Origin: Bhargavaea changchunensis
Lineage (GTDB): Bacteria > Bacillota > Bacilli > Bacillales_A > Planococcaceae
Length of the DNA: 64,000 nt
Assembly (NCBI RefSeq): GCF_042665595.1
Contig: NZ_JBHTCT010000010.1
Span: 1-64,000, forward strand
Direction: 5' to 3'
Below are positions 48,520 through 56,832 of this stretch, piece after piece (position 1 is the stretch's first letter; every line of letters begins with the position of its first letter). The position numbers and the translations under genes are program-made. The notes under the pieces are model-generated. The model was not told the DNA's origin. It was given only the letters and a program-made list of their open reading frames with translations, and searched no databases.

Positions 48520-49771
48520 TTTCTGGATTATCTTTAAACAGGCCTTCATGAGCAAGGCAAAGTCGAAGACCTTCCTTATCACCACTGCTGTGGTCATTGC
48601 CGGCATCTTCCTCCTGGCGAACATCACGACGATCATCGAGGCGTTTGACGACGGGGAGGAGAAAAGCAAGGCCATTCCGGTCGTGACGGACAATGAAGCG
48701 GTCGTGGACCGGCTCGCTCAGCAGCTAGCGGCTATGGGGGAGGAAGCTGAGTTTAAAGTGACCGGAGATTTGCGCGGTGCACTCGAAGATCAGCTGAAGG
48801 AAGGCGAAATCGAATCGTTCCTCATTCTCCAAGTCCCGGATGGCCATTCAATCGAAGCCGAATATGTTTCGGAGAGCTCGGAAATGTTCGGCTTCCCGAT
48901 GATGTTGCAGGAGGCCCTGCAGTCGATGCAGACCGAGATGCGTGCAGAAGAGATGGAACTCGCACCGGAACAGGCGGGCGCGCTGTTCGAGCCGGTCGGC
49001 TTTGAGCAGACGACGGTTTCCGCATCCGGCAAGACAGAAGAGGAAATGAACCAGGCGCGAATACTCGTCTATGTGCTCATGTTCCTCATCTATTTCGCGG
49101 TCATCATGTACTCCAACATGATTGCAACCGAAGTGGCGACTGAGAAGTCCTCCCGGGTCATGGAGATCCTGATCTCCAGCGTATCGCCGGTGAAGCATAT
49201 GTTTGCGAAGGTGCTCGGCATCGGAACACTAGGACTCGTGCAGATGCTGCTGTTCGGAATCACGGGTTATCTGGCAATCAGGTCGTCTTCTTCAGTATCC
49301 GACCTGTCTGAGAGTTTCTTCTCGGAGATGGGCCTCGGAGACATCCCGGCCACGACCATCATCTATGCAATTGTGTTCTTTGTCCTCGGTTATTTCCTCT
49401 ATGCGGTGCTTGCGGCGCTCCTCGGGTCGCTTGTCAGCCGGACAGAGGATGTTGCCTCGCTGATCACGCCGCTGACATTAATCATCGTCGTGGCGTTCAT
49501 CATTGCGGCTACGGGCCTATCGACCCCGGACGCGGCATTCGTGACGTATTCTTCTTTTGTGCCGTTCTTCGCTCCACTTGTCATGTTCCTCCGTGTCGGG
49601 CTGCTCGACCTCCCCTGGTGGGAGCCGGCCCTTGCCATCGGGCTCATGGTGCTGACGATTGCAGTGCTCGGCTGGTTCGGCGCACGCGTCTACAAAGGCG
49701 GTGTCCTCATGTACGGCCCGTCCCGCTCACTGAAAGACCTGAAAAAGGCGATGCAGCTCGGGAAGGAATAA
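48512..49771 (+). CDS. yhaP: ABC transporter permease YhaP (NatB-like)
   Basis: 419 residues. One N-terminal helix (FLITTAVVIAGIFLLANITT), a ~150-residue extracellular part rich in acidic residues, then five or more helices from residue ~180 on (MNQARILVYVLMFLIYFAVIMYSN). ABC-2 type permease as in NatB sodium efflux pumps. Starts inside yhaQ, indicating translational coupling. Confidence 0.92.
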   Translation: MRDFWIIFKQAFMSKAKSKTFLITTAVVIAGIFLLANITTIIEAFDDGEEKSKAIPVVTDNEAVVDRLAQQLAAMGEEAEFKVTGDLRGALEDQLKEGEIESFLILQVPDGHSIEAEYVSESSEMFGFPMMLQEALQSMQTEMRAEEMELAPEQAGALFEPVGFEQTTVSASGKTEEEMNQARILVYVLMFLIYFAVIMYSNMIATEVATEKSSRVMEILISSVSPVKHMFAKVLGIGTLGLVQMLLFGITGYLAIRSSSSVSDLSESFFSEMGLGDIPATTIIYAIVFFVLGYFLYAVLAALLGSLVSRTEDVASLITPLTLIIVVAFIIAATGLSTPDAAFVTYSSFVPFFAPLVMFLRVGLLDLPWWEPALAIGLMVLTIAVLGWFGARVYKGGVLMYGPSRSLKDLKKAMQLGKE

Positions 49772-49781
49772 GAGATTTGTC

Positions 49782-49804
49782 CCCCGCTTTTGCGGGGTTT
49801 TTTT
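49782..49804 (+). terminator. terminator after yhaP
   Basis: CCCCGC/GCGGGG stem with TTTT loop and an eight-T run. Confidence 0.85.
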
Positions 49805-49816
49805 AATGGGGGAGTG

Positions 49817-49916
49817 CGAAAGTGATGAAAGGGGGCGTGAAAGTGATGAAAGGGCGTACGAAAGTGATGAAAGGGTGCGCGAAAGTGACGAAAGGGCATT
49901 CGAAAGTGACGAAAGA
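49817..49916. repeat. tandem repeat array 3: 21-bp period, five units
   Basis: Units (C/T)GAAAGTGA(T/C)GAAAGGG begin at 49817, 49838, 49859, 49880 and 49901, exactly 21 bases apart. Four to five variable bases separate the 16-17 base cores. The last unit decays after GAAAGACC. It starts 12 bases after the yhaP terminator and ends about 115 bases before yhaO. Confidence 0.93.
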
Positions 49917-50031
49917 CCGTCGATTCACCAGAGCGTGAGGTTCATAGGAGGAACATGGCAAATCTCATTTCCAAGCCCTACCCTGATATGATAGAATAGG
50001 AACAAACATTCGCTATTGAGGAGGTGTCCGG

Positions 50032-51252
50032 ATGACGATCCGATTCATCCATGCGGCCGACCTGCACTTGGGGAGCCCGTTCAAAGGCTTTGCCGGTCTG
50101 CCGGGCAAGATATCGGAAACTGTCCGAGAAAGCACGTTCACGGCGTTCCGCAATCTGATTGATTATGCGGCTGGCGCGCGGCCGGATTTTCTTCTGATTG
50201 CAGGAGACATCTATGATGGCGAGGACCGGAGCCTGCGGGCGCAGGAGCAGTTCCGCCAGGGTATGGAAACGCTCAGCGAGGTGGGGGTTCCCGTCTTTGT
50301 CAGCCACGGCAACCATGACCACCTGTCGGGTTCCTGGGTACGGTTTTCCCTGCCGGAAAATGTCCATGTGTTCGGGCCTGAAGTGGAGACGGCTGAATTG
50401 ACTGTCCGCGGGACCAACGTGAGAATCCATGGCTTCAGTTATCCGGAGCGGCATGTTACAGAGCCGGTCATCGGACACTATCCGCAGGCGGATAGCGATG
50501 CTGTTGAAATCGGGATGCTTCATGGGAGCATCCGGGGAGACGAGGCGCATGACGTGTACGCCCCGTTCACAAAGGACGAGCTCCTCGGCAAGGGGTATGA
50601 CTATTGGGCGCTCGGCCATATCCATAAGCGCCAGGTGCTCCACAAGCAGCCGCCGATTGTTTATCCGGGCAGCCTCCAGGGCCTTCACCGGAAGGAAAGC
50701 GGTGTGAAGGGGTTCTATGACGTGACGATCCGGCAGGGAACTCCGTCACTGGAATTCATCCCCGCAGGTGCGCTTGTCTTCGGCGAAGCCGAAGTGGACT
50801 GCAGCGGTATCCGTCATGCGGACGAGTGGCTGGACCGGTGCATGGATCAGATCCGTGCGTTCAGGGAAGCGAACGGCCCGGGACTGATCGACCTCCTGCT
50901 TTTCGGGATCGACGAGCAGTCGGAAGCGATGTTCAGTGATGCTCCGGAATCCGAATGGCTGGAATTCATCCGGGAAGCAGCCTCAAACGACTTTCCGGAT
51001 ATCGGAGTCCACCGGATGACATGGGAGCGGGAGGCCGCTCCGTCGGTGCCGGGCGGACTGATGCGCGATGTGCTGGATGAAATCGGAAGCTGGGATATGG
51101 ACGGCTGGAAAAGCCGCCTTTCCGACCTGTACGGCCACCGCCAGGCGTACAAGTTCACCGGCCGGCTGGACGAGGAAAGCATCAGGGAAATCAGAAAAGA
51201 AGCGGAAAGGCTGCTCACCGACGGGCTGATGAAAGGGGGGCGGGCAGAATGA
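50032..51252 (+). CDS. yhaO: metallophosphoesterase YhaO (DNA exonuclease-like)
   Basis: 406 residues. Calcineurin-like phosphoesterase motifs: FIHAADLHLG (residues ~4-13), LIAGDIYDGED (~56-66), SHGNHDHLSG (~91-100) and ALGHIHKRQ with two metal histidines near residue 198. Mre11/SbcD-like nuclease. It overlaps yhaN by 4 bases; the two resemble an Mre11-Rad50 type pair, thought to act in DNA repair. GAGGAGGTGTCCGG precedes the ATG. Confidence 0.94.
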   Translation: MTIRFIHAADLHLGSPFKGFAGLPGKISETVRESTFTAFRNLIDYAAGARPDFLLIAGDIYDGEDRSLRAQEQFRQGMETLSEVGVPVFVSHGNHDHLSGSWVRFSLPENVHVFGPEVETAELTVRGTNVRIHGFSYPERHVTEPVIGHYPQADSDAVEIGMLHGSIRGDEAHDVYAPFTKDELLGKGYDYWALGHIHKRQVLHKQPPIVYPGSLQGLHRKESGVKGFYDVTIRQGTPSLEFIPAGALVFGEAEVDCSGIRHADEWLDRCMDQIRAFREANGPGLIDLLLFGIDEQSEAMFSDAPESEWLEFIREAASNDFPDIGVHRMTWEREAAPSVPGGLMRDVLDEIGSWDMDGWKSRLSDLYGHRQAYKFTGRLDEESIREIRKEAERLLTDGLMKGGRAE

Positions 51253-54122
51253 TGACCATCACGAAGCTCGTCATCTACGGATTCGGCAAGCACGAGAACG
51301 TGACAATCGACCTTGAACGGGGCATCAACGTCCTGTACGGGCCGAACGAAGCGGGCAAGACGACGATCCGGCAGTTCATCCTCCACACGCTTTTCGGCTT
51401 TCCGCAGCGGGGAAGTTCGCTTCTCCGGTACGAACCGAAAACAGGCGGCGCGTACGGCGGGCAGGTGCATGTGACGGACAGCGAATTCGGCCCTTGTGTG
51501 ATTGAACGGATTGCGGGCCGCTCCGCCGGTGAAGTGACTGTCCGCTTTCCGGACGGCAGGGAAGAAGGGGAGGAAACGCTCGGGCGGCTGCTGCGGGGTT
51601 ACGACCGTCAGTCGTTTGAGTCCGTTTTCTCATTCTCTCTCCTGCAGCTTCAGGAAATCGGCAGGATGAACGAAGAAGAACTGGGACAGGCGCTGATCGC
51701 TTCCGGAACAACCGGGGCCGAGGATCTTGCGGGTTACAAAGCACGATTGGAAAAAGAGATGGACGGGCTGTTCAAGAAGTCCGGCCGGGTTCCCGAGATG
51801 AATGTCCTGCTGAATGAGATGAAGGAAATCGAGGCTGAAATCGGGGAACATCGGAAAAATTCGGATGCTTATGCCCCCATGAAAGAGCGCATGGCGGAAA
51901 TCGCTTTGCGGTTAAATGAGATTGCGGAAGAAGAATCCGCACTTACCGCTGATCAGGAACGGCTGTCCATCCTCAGGCAGGCGGCTCCGCTCGAAATCGA
52001 ACGCCGAAAGACGGAGGAAGAGCTGCAGGCAATCGGTGATGCCCCGTTTCCTGCCGAAGGGATCCGGCGGTATGAAGCACTGAAGGACCGGAAGATTGCT
52101 GCAGATGCAGCGATCAGGAACCTTCAGGAACGGATTGCCGCTGTCGGAAAAGAGATGCCGGAAAAACCGGATGCGGAGCGGCTTTCAAAACTCCGGTCTG
52201 CTCTCTCCGACGAAGCCGCCTGGCATGAAGCGCGGTCACTGGAGACTGCTGCAGAGCATGCGCTGCGGGAGCTTACCGCAATGAAAGACGGCCTCCTTGC
52301 CCGTCTCGGTCTGGCTGACGAAGAAACAGCCGCCCTGGCGGACACATCAATCCGGAAAGAGGAAGAACTTCACAGCCTGACAGAGGAACATGACCGCGCA
52401 ACAAGAAGTCTCGAACGTCTTGATGAGCGGATTGCAGAAAAAACGGCCGAGGCCGGGCGGATTGCCGATGAGCAAAACAAACTTGAAGCATCCGGGCCGG
52501 ATGACGGGGAGATCGAGTGGGCATCGAAATGGCCCACGCTCAAAAAGCGCCTCGTGGCTGCTGCAGCCAAACAAAACACAGGGCATAGCGATAGCCGGCA
52601 GCCGATCCTGATTCTTGCAGGCCTTGCCGCATTGATCATCGCCATGGCCATCTTTTCTGAGAACTGGCTGTTTGCCGCTGCCGGAGTGGCGGCGGGTGCC
52701 GCCTCTGTGTACCTCCTCTTAAGGCAGGGGGACGGCAATGACGGACTGACGGAAGAGGAGCGACTGATTCTCAGCCAATACGGCGGCAGGGAAGAAGAGC
52801 TGGACCGCAGGGCAGAGCGGGTGCGACGGCACTTCATTGAACTCGACCGGCTCATCGAAGCGGAAGAACGTATCCGGAGTGAGGTCGGGGAACTCAACAC
52901 ATCATGGAAATCCGCCGCGGCGGTTCTTGATGATACCGAAGAAAGGCTTGGCACATTCCTGGAAGGCTACGGAATCACGGGAAGGCTGCCTGCGGCAATC
53001 ATGCCGGAACTGTTCCGGCTGGTACGGGAACTGCAGGAAACGTTGCGCCGTATCCGCTCAGAAGAAGAAAAGCGGGACCGGGCGATCCGGACGGCCGGTG
53101 CCATAAGGAACGGCGCACATGAACTGATCGGTCATCCCGTGCCGGATCATCTCCTGTTTCCGGGGCTTAAAGAAGCGGAAATGTACTTGCTGAGGACCGG
53201 CGAAAAAAGGGACCGGCTGCTTGAAGAACAGAACAGGCTGTCAGATGAACTGGCGGAAGCTGAGAGTCTCAAGACAACTCTTGAATCCGAAATCAATACG
53301 CTGTTTGCGACTGCGGCAGCAGAAGGAGAACAGGCGTATTACGAAGCCGCAGGAAAAGCTTCGAGGAAAACGGAGCTAGTGGAGATGATCGGCCGCATTG
53401 GTGAGCAGTTAACGCGTATCGGAGCTCCGGGAAAGGCAGCCGCTCCGGATATTGAGCAGATTAGCCTGCGGATCAAGGAGAACCGTGAATCCCTGCAAGC
53501 GATCGCGGAAGAGCGGACCGGCCTGATTAAAAGACAGGCAGAACTAAAAGCACAGATGGGTCATCTTGTAGCAGATACCGCATATGATGCCCTGTTGCAG
53601 GAATTCGAAGAGAAAAAGGCGGCGTTCCGGGAGCTTTCCGTGAAATGGGCCGCCCGCAAAGCGGCCGTCTCCGCGATCAGCGGAGCCACCGGGAGACTCA
53701 AGGAACAGAAGCTGCCGGACGTGATCGATCGGGCTTCAGGATGGTTCCGGGAACTCACGGGCGGTGTCCATGCGGCGCTTGTACTGAATGTCGACGGCCT
53801 GATCGAGTCGGAAGGAGCCAGCGGCATGCGATTTGGCCTGAATGAGCTGAGCCAGGCGACAAAGGAGCAGGCTTATATCTCCATGCGGCTGTCTCTTGCA
53901 GCCTCTCTTCTGGATTCGGCCCCGTTTCCGATCATCATGGATGATCCGTTCGTCCACTTCGACCGGGCACGGCTCGGCAATATGATAAACTTATTGGAAG
54001 AATTGAAGATTCATCACCAGTTCCTGTATTTCACCTGCCACAAGGAGATGGCCGGCGCCTTCAGTGAGGCAGCCGTCATCAGCGTGGCCGGAGCCGGGAG
54101 CGAAAGGGGAGTGCTGAGATGA
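51249..54122 (+). CDS. yhaN: SbcC/Rad50-like AAA ATPase YhaN
   Basis: 957 residues. ATPase head at both ends: Walker A GPNEAGKTT (~residues 32-40) and the C-terminal signature NELSQATKEQAYISMRLSL (~870) with Walker B PIIMDDPFVHFD (~894-905). Long Glu-rich coiled coils occupy most of residues 180-450 and 500-800. An unusual hydrophobic hairpin lies at ~residues 452-490 (ILILAGLAALIIAMAIF then WLFAAAGVAAGAASVYLLL), so the coiled-coil tip may enter the membrane. Translationally coupled to yhaO and yhaM. Confidence 0.93.
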   Translation: MMTITKLVIYGFGKHENVTIDLERGINVLYGPNEAGKTTIRQFILHTLFGFPQRGSSLLRYEPKTGGAYGGQVHVTDSEFGPCVIERIAGRSAGEVTVRFPDGREEGEETLGRLLRGYDRQSFESVFSFSLLQLQEIGRMNEEELGQALIASGTTGAEDLAGYKARLEKEMDGLFKKSGRVPEMNVLLNEMKEIEAEIGEHRKNSDAYAPMKERMAEIALRLNEIAEEESALTADQERLSILRQAAPLEIERRKTEEELQAIGDAPFPAEGIRRYEALKDRKIAADAAIRNLQERIAAVGKEMPEKPDAERLSKLRSALSDEAAWHEARSLETAAEHALRELTAMKDGLLARLGLADEETAALADTSIRKEEELHSLTEEHDRATRSLERLDERIAEKTAEAGRIADEQNKLEASGPDDGEIEWASKWPTLKKRLVAAAAKQNTGHSDSRQPILILAGLAALIIAMAIFSENWLFAAAGVAAGAASVYLLLRQGDGNDGLTEEERLILSQYGGREEELDRRAERVRRHFIELDRLIEAEERIRSEVGELNTSWKSAAAVLDDTEERLGTFLEGYGITGRLPAAIMPELFRLVRELQETLRRIRSEEEKRDRAIRTAGAIRNGAHELIGHPVPDHLLFPGLKEAEMYLLRTGEKRDRLLEEQNRLSDELAEAESLKTTLESEINTLFATAAAEGEQAYYEAAGKASRKTELVEMIGRIGEQLTRIGAPGKAAAPDIEQISLRIKENRESLQAIAEERTGLIKRQAELKAQMGHLVADTAYDALLQEFEEKKAAFRELSVKWAARKAAVSAISGATGRLKEQKLPDVIDRASGWFRELTGGVHAALVLNVDGLIESEGASGMRFGLNELSQATKEQAYISMRLSLAASLLDSAPFPIIMDDPFVHFDRARLGNMINLLEELKIHHQFLYFTCHKEMAGAFSEAAVISVAGAGSERGVLR

Positions 54123-55078
54123 AAGGAGTCGGTACCGAGATGAAAGGGATCGGAACCTATAAAACAGGCGAGCGGGTCGATCTGTTCATGCTCATCAAGC
54201 AGGCAACCAAAGGCATGACGACAACAGGAAGCCCGTTCATGACGCTGATCCTGCAGGATAAGACGGGCGATATCGAAGCGAAGCTCTGGGATGCGAAAGA
54301 GGAGCATGAGAAGATGTTCCAGCCGGCCTCGATCGTCCGGGTCGGCGGTGATGTCCATGAATATCGGGGCAGAAACCAGCTCCGCATCAAAAGTATCCGT
54401 CCTGCCAAGCCGGATGAGCCCATCCAGATTTCCGACCTCGTTCCAAGCGCCGAGAAATCAAAAGAGGAACTATATGAAGAGCTGTCACCCTATATCTTCG
54501 AGATCACCAATCCGAACATTCAGCGCATCACGAGATACTTGCTGAAGCAGCACCGGGAGGCGTTCCTCGTTTATCCGGCCGCAACCAAGAACCACCACGA
54601 CTACGTGTCGGGCCTGCTCGACCATGTCGTCTCGATGCTGCGCCTCGGCAAGGCGATTGCCGAGCTGTATCCAACACTAAATAAAGACCTTCTGTATGCA
54701 GGGATCATCCTCCACGATGTCGGTAAGGTGGTGGAGCTGTCCGGCCCTGTCGGCACTGTCTACACGCCTGCAGGCAATCTTCTCGGCCACATTACGATTA
54801 TGGTCAACGAGATTGCAATGGCCGCAAAAGAGCTCGGGATAGAAGGGGAGGAAGTCGTTCTCCTGCAGCATATGGTCCTGAGCCACCATGGCAAGGAAGA
54901 GTGGGGCAGCCCGAAGCGCCCGATGCTGAAAGAGGCGGAGATCCTCCACTACATCGACAACATCGATGCGAAGATGAACATGCTCAACCGCGCACTGTCA
55001 AAGGCGGAGCCGGGAGAGTTCACAGAGCGTCTCTTCCCGCTTGATAATCGCCAGTTCTACAAGCCGACCTTCGAGTAA
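54119..55078 (+). CDS. yhaM: 3'-5' exoribonuclease YhaM
   Basis: 319 residues. OB-fold N-terminus (MTLILQDKTGDIEAKLWDAKEE, residues ~41-62) for nucleic-acid binding and an HD domain with NHHDYVSGLLDHVVSM and GIILHDVGKVVE (catalytic His-Asp, ~residues 159-206), then HHGKEEWGSP. Degrades RNA or DNA from the 3' end. The ATG overlaps the yhaN stop; a second ATG at 54140 with AAAGGAG upstream is a possible alternative. Third gene of yhaO-yhaN-yhaM. Confidence 0.94.
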   Translation: MKGVGTEMKGIGTYKTGERVDLFMLIKQATKGMTTTGSPFMTLILQDKTGDIEAKLWDAKEEHEKMFQPASIVRVGGDVHEYRGRNQLRIKSIRPAKPDEPIQISDLVPSAEKSKEELYEELSPYIFEITNPNIQRITRYLLKQHREAFLVYPAATKNHHDYVSGLLDHVVSMLRLGKAIAELYPTLNKDLLYAGIILHDVGKVVELSGPVGTVYTPAGNLLGHITIMVNEIAMAAKELGIEGEEVVLLQHMVLSHHGKEEWGSPKRPMLKEAEILHYIDNIDAKMNMLNRALSKAEPGEFTERLFPLDNRQFYKPTFE

Positions 55079-55090
55079 GTCATTCATATC

Positions 55091-55123
55091 AAAAGAGCCT
55101 GACTCCACGAGTCGGGCTCTTTT
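55091..55123. terminator. bidirectional terminator
   Basis: AAAAGAGCCTGACTC/GAGTCGGGCTCTTTT stem with CAC loop, between convergent genes. Confidence 0.9.
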
Positions 55124-55131
55124 CAATGACT

Positions 55132-55809
55132 CTACATGTTTTTGCTTTGCTGAAGCAGTTTGGAAACACCCGTCCGTTCCCATTCTTCCACGGTCTCGTA
55201 TGCCTGTTCAGGGGAATAACCCTTGCCGACAAGGACCCCCATCAGAATGAATTCCTGGAGGATATGCGTCGAATTGATGCCCCGTTTGACATCATCCAAT
55301 CCTTCATTCACCAAGTACTCTATGTGCCGGACCCAATCATCAGGGGTCTTGCCGTCAATCAACACGTTATTTCCTGTCTCGTGCCGGATGCGCTGCATTC
55401 TTTCCTTGGAATCCGCTTTCGTAGGGTCCACCGTATTAGGCGGATGGTTGGGCGGGGCATAGATTGAGTACAGCTTCATCGGGGTGCTGCCGGTATTGGT
55501 CACATTATGCCACGTGCCGGCAGGAACCATGATGGCGGAATCATCCTGGACGTTCCTGACATAATCCAGTCGGTCTTTCCTCTTGCCCATCTGGACATAT
55601 CCCTGGCCCTGTTCAATACGCAAAAACTGGTCGACAACGGGATGGATTTCCAGTCCGATGTCGTCACCGGGATTGATGGACATTAATGTAACCTGTAAAT
55701 GAGGGCCGGTCCATAATGCCGTCCGGTAATTTTGGTTAAGTCTGGCTGCCCGGTTGATATTGATGGTGAACGGGTTGGGTCCGTAATCTCTCAACATTTG
55801 TGCGGACAT
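55132..55809 (-). CDS. cupin-domain protein; start probably frameshifted
   Basis: 225 residues from the first in-frame ATG. Cupin motifs GDDIGLEIHPVVDQFLRIEQG and PAGTWHNVTN match those of the paralogue at 8.5-9.1 kb, and APPNHPPNTV is shared. An additional ~70-residue helical tail is present. The frame stays open upstream of 55809 through a Tyr/Pro-rich stretch (PPPYPGHYAGTPYYWAYPAG) like the paralogue's head. That head has no start codon in frame, but ATG at 55923-55925 with AAGGATTG upstream is one base out of frame. A one-base indel near 55918-55925 would restore a full-length protein. Tyr/Pro heads are frequent on spore-surface proteins; location is inferred. Confidence 0.85.
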   Translation of the reverse strand: MSAQMLRDYGPNPFTININRAARLNQNYRTALWTGPHLQVTLMSINPGDDIGLEIHPVVDQFLRIEQGQGYVQMGKRKDRLDYVRNVQDDSAIMVPAGTWHNVTNTGSTPMKLYSIYAPPNHPPNTVDPTKADSKERMQRIRHETGNNVLIDGKTPDDWVRHIEYLVNEGLDDVKRGINSTHILQEFILMGVLVGKGYSPEQAYETVEEWERTGVSKLLQQSKNM

Positions 55810-56032
55810 CCCCTGATTTACGGGATCTGGCGCCGTCGGGTAGGCGTAAGAAGTTCCTGCGGGGTAGGCCCAATAGTACGGCGTTCCAGCGTAATGACCC
55901 GGGTAAGGGGGAGGATGGTACCCATTTCAATCCTTTCAAACAGACTTGGGTATCATCATATGCCCAGGAATGGAAATTGTGCCTGAATGCGAAAAGGGGA
56001 TGTCCGGAAAATAAGTATCAGTGTGAAAAAGC

Positions 56033-56199
56033 AAACGGCACGGACTCTGGTCGCTTACCGCGGGCCGGCGCCTAGCCCCGCGTGAAGCGGGTCTCGACAG
56101 CCCGGCTTTTCCCGCAGGACAGAAAAGCCTCCTCGAATAAACCTCGCACGAAGGAAATGCGAAGCATTTTCGAGGAGTCTCCCGGCGTCCGTGCCGTTT
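56033..56199 (-). repeat. dispersed stem-loop repeat, copy 2 (167 bp)
   Basis: Ends pair perfectly: AAACGGCACGGAC (56033-56045) with GTCCGTGCCGTTT (56187-56199). Within it are the shared blocks in reverse orientation relative to copy 1: a 22-base identity at 56051-56072, and GCCCGGCTTTTCCC at 56100-56113. This copy has an extra arm, CTCCTCGA...TCGAGGAG (about 56129-56177) with an AATGCGAAGCATT hairpin inside, absent from copy 1. Lies between the cupin and CotF-like genes. Confidence 0.85.
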
Positions 56200-56249
56200 T
56201 CTATATGGCGGGCTGAATTCAGATTTTTGCACAGCCCCTCCGGGCGAAG

Positions 56250-56513
56250 TTAATTTTGCTGCTGTTCAGCCAGCAGTTGGGTTCGCAGTTGCTGAATCAC
56301 TTCTTTTGAGGCGGGTGCTGCGGGTTTGTAGTGCCCTTTCTGAAGGGCGTAACTGTAGAGTGTCCGCTGGCGCGACTCATCCTGATTTCTCAACTGAATC
56401 AATGTCTGTCTGAGTTCTGCGTTATTCGTTTGTGCAATGATGTTGGCATAGCCGGTCAAGCTTGCATTTAAACCGGCCAGATAGTCATTCACCATTTCTT
56501 TATCCTGGAACAT
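56250..56513 (-). CDS. CotF-like spore coat protein
   Basis: 87 residues, helical. Seen: FQDKEMVNDYLAGLNASLTG (residues ~2-21), then NNAELRQTLIQLRNQDESRQ and LYSYALQKGHYKPAAPA, which is the CotF/ferritin-like pattern. It probably joins the outer spore layers. AAGGAGGATGTTT precedes the ATG at 56513; the longer frame upstream overlaps the neighbour. Paired with the gene at 56525. Confidence 0.83.
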   Translation of the reverse strand: MFQDKEMVNDYLAGLNASLTGYANIIAQTNNAELRQTLIQLRNQDESRQRTLYSYALQKGHYKPAAPASKEVIQQLRTQLLAEQQQN

Positions 56514-56524
56514 AAACATCCTCC

Positions 56525-56713
56525 TTAATTCAAATAGGACAAGAGATCCTGTTGCGCCTGCTTTGCGGCTTGTGCGTCCCGTTCGAAAAGGGTTTTCAGC
56601 TCTGGGTCTGTGCAACGCTGAGCATAATCATCCAACTTCTTGGAGACGTTGCCATGACCGCCAATCAGACTCCGCAAATGTTCGACTTCGAGTTCAGTTA
56701 AATCGTGGTTCAT
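56525..56713 (-). CDS. small spore-coat-associated protein, 62 residues
   Basis: 62 residues, helical: LTELEVEHLRSLIGGHGNVS, then KLDDYAQRCTDPELKTLFER and AKQAQQDLLSYLN. The pattern is like the front half of CotF, so this and the next gene together make up a CotF-length protein split into two frames, a layout common in Bacilli. GGAGGTGCGAG precedes the ATG. Eleven bases between genes; one operon. Confidence 0.78.
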   Translation of the reverse strand: MNHDLTELEVEHLRSLIGGHGNVSKKLDDYAQRCTDPELKTLFERDAQAAKQAQQDLLSYLN

Positions 56714-56790
56714 CTCGCACCTCCTTATTCATTCAATATCCCCATTCATCATTGTGCCCATACTGAGCACTGCGCCAATCCATCAAAATC

Positions 56791-56823
56791 AAAAAAGCCC
56801 CGGACCTATTTGTCCGGGACGGA
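56791..56823 (-). terminator. terminator after GNAT gene
   Basis: CCCGGACAAATAGGTCCGGGG-type hairpin with TTTTTTGA on the minus strand. Confidence 0.85.
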
Positions 56824-56832
56824 GAGTAATCA

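Noticed and set aside
32439..49916. CRISPR arrays
   Set aside because: Units are only 20-21 bp with cores of 11-17 bases and spacers of 4-9 bases, far below CRISPR repeat and spacer sizes, and no cas genes are present.
49806..49991. Open frame across array 3 with a repeating ESDERxx heptad
   Set aside because: A 21-bp period always gives a 7-residue repeat in every open frame. The ATG follows a terminator T-run and has no ribosome binding site, and the opposite strand is open too.
49955..49999. 14-codon frame after AGGAGGAAC upstream of yhaO
   Set aside because: The binding site is only three bases from the ATG, the frame is very short, and it overlaps the likely yhaO promoter.
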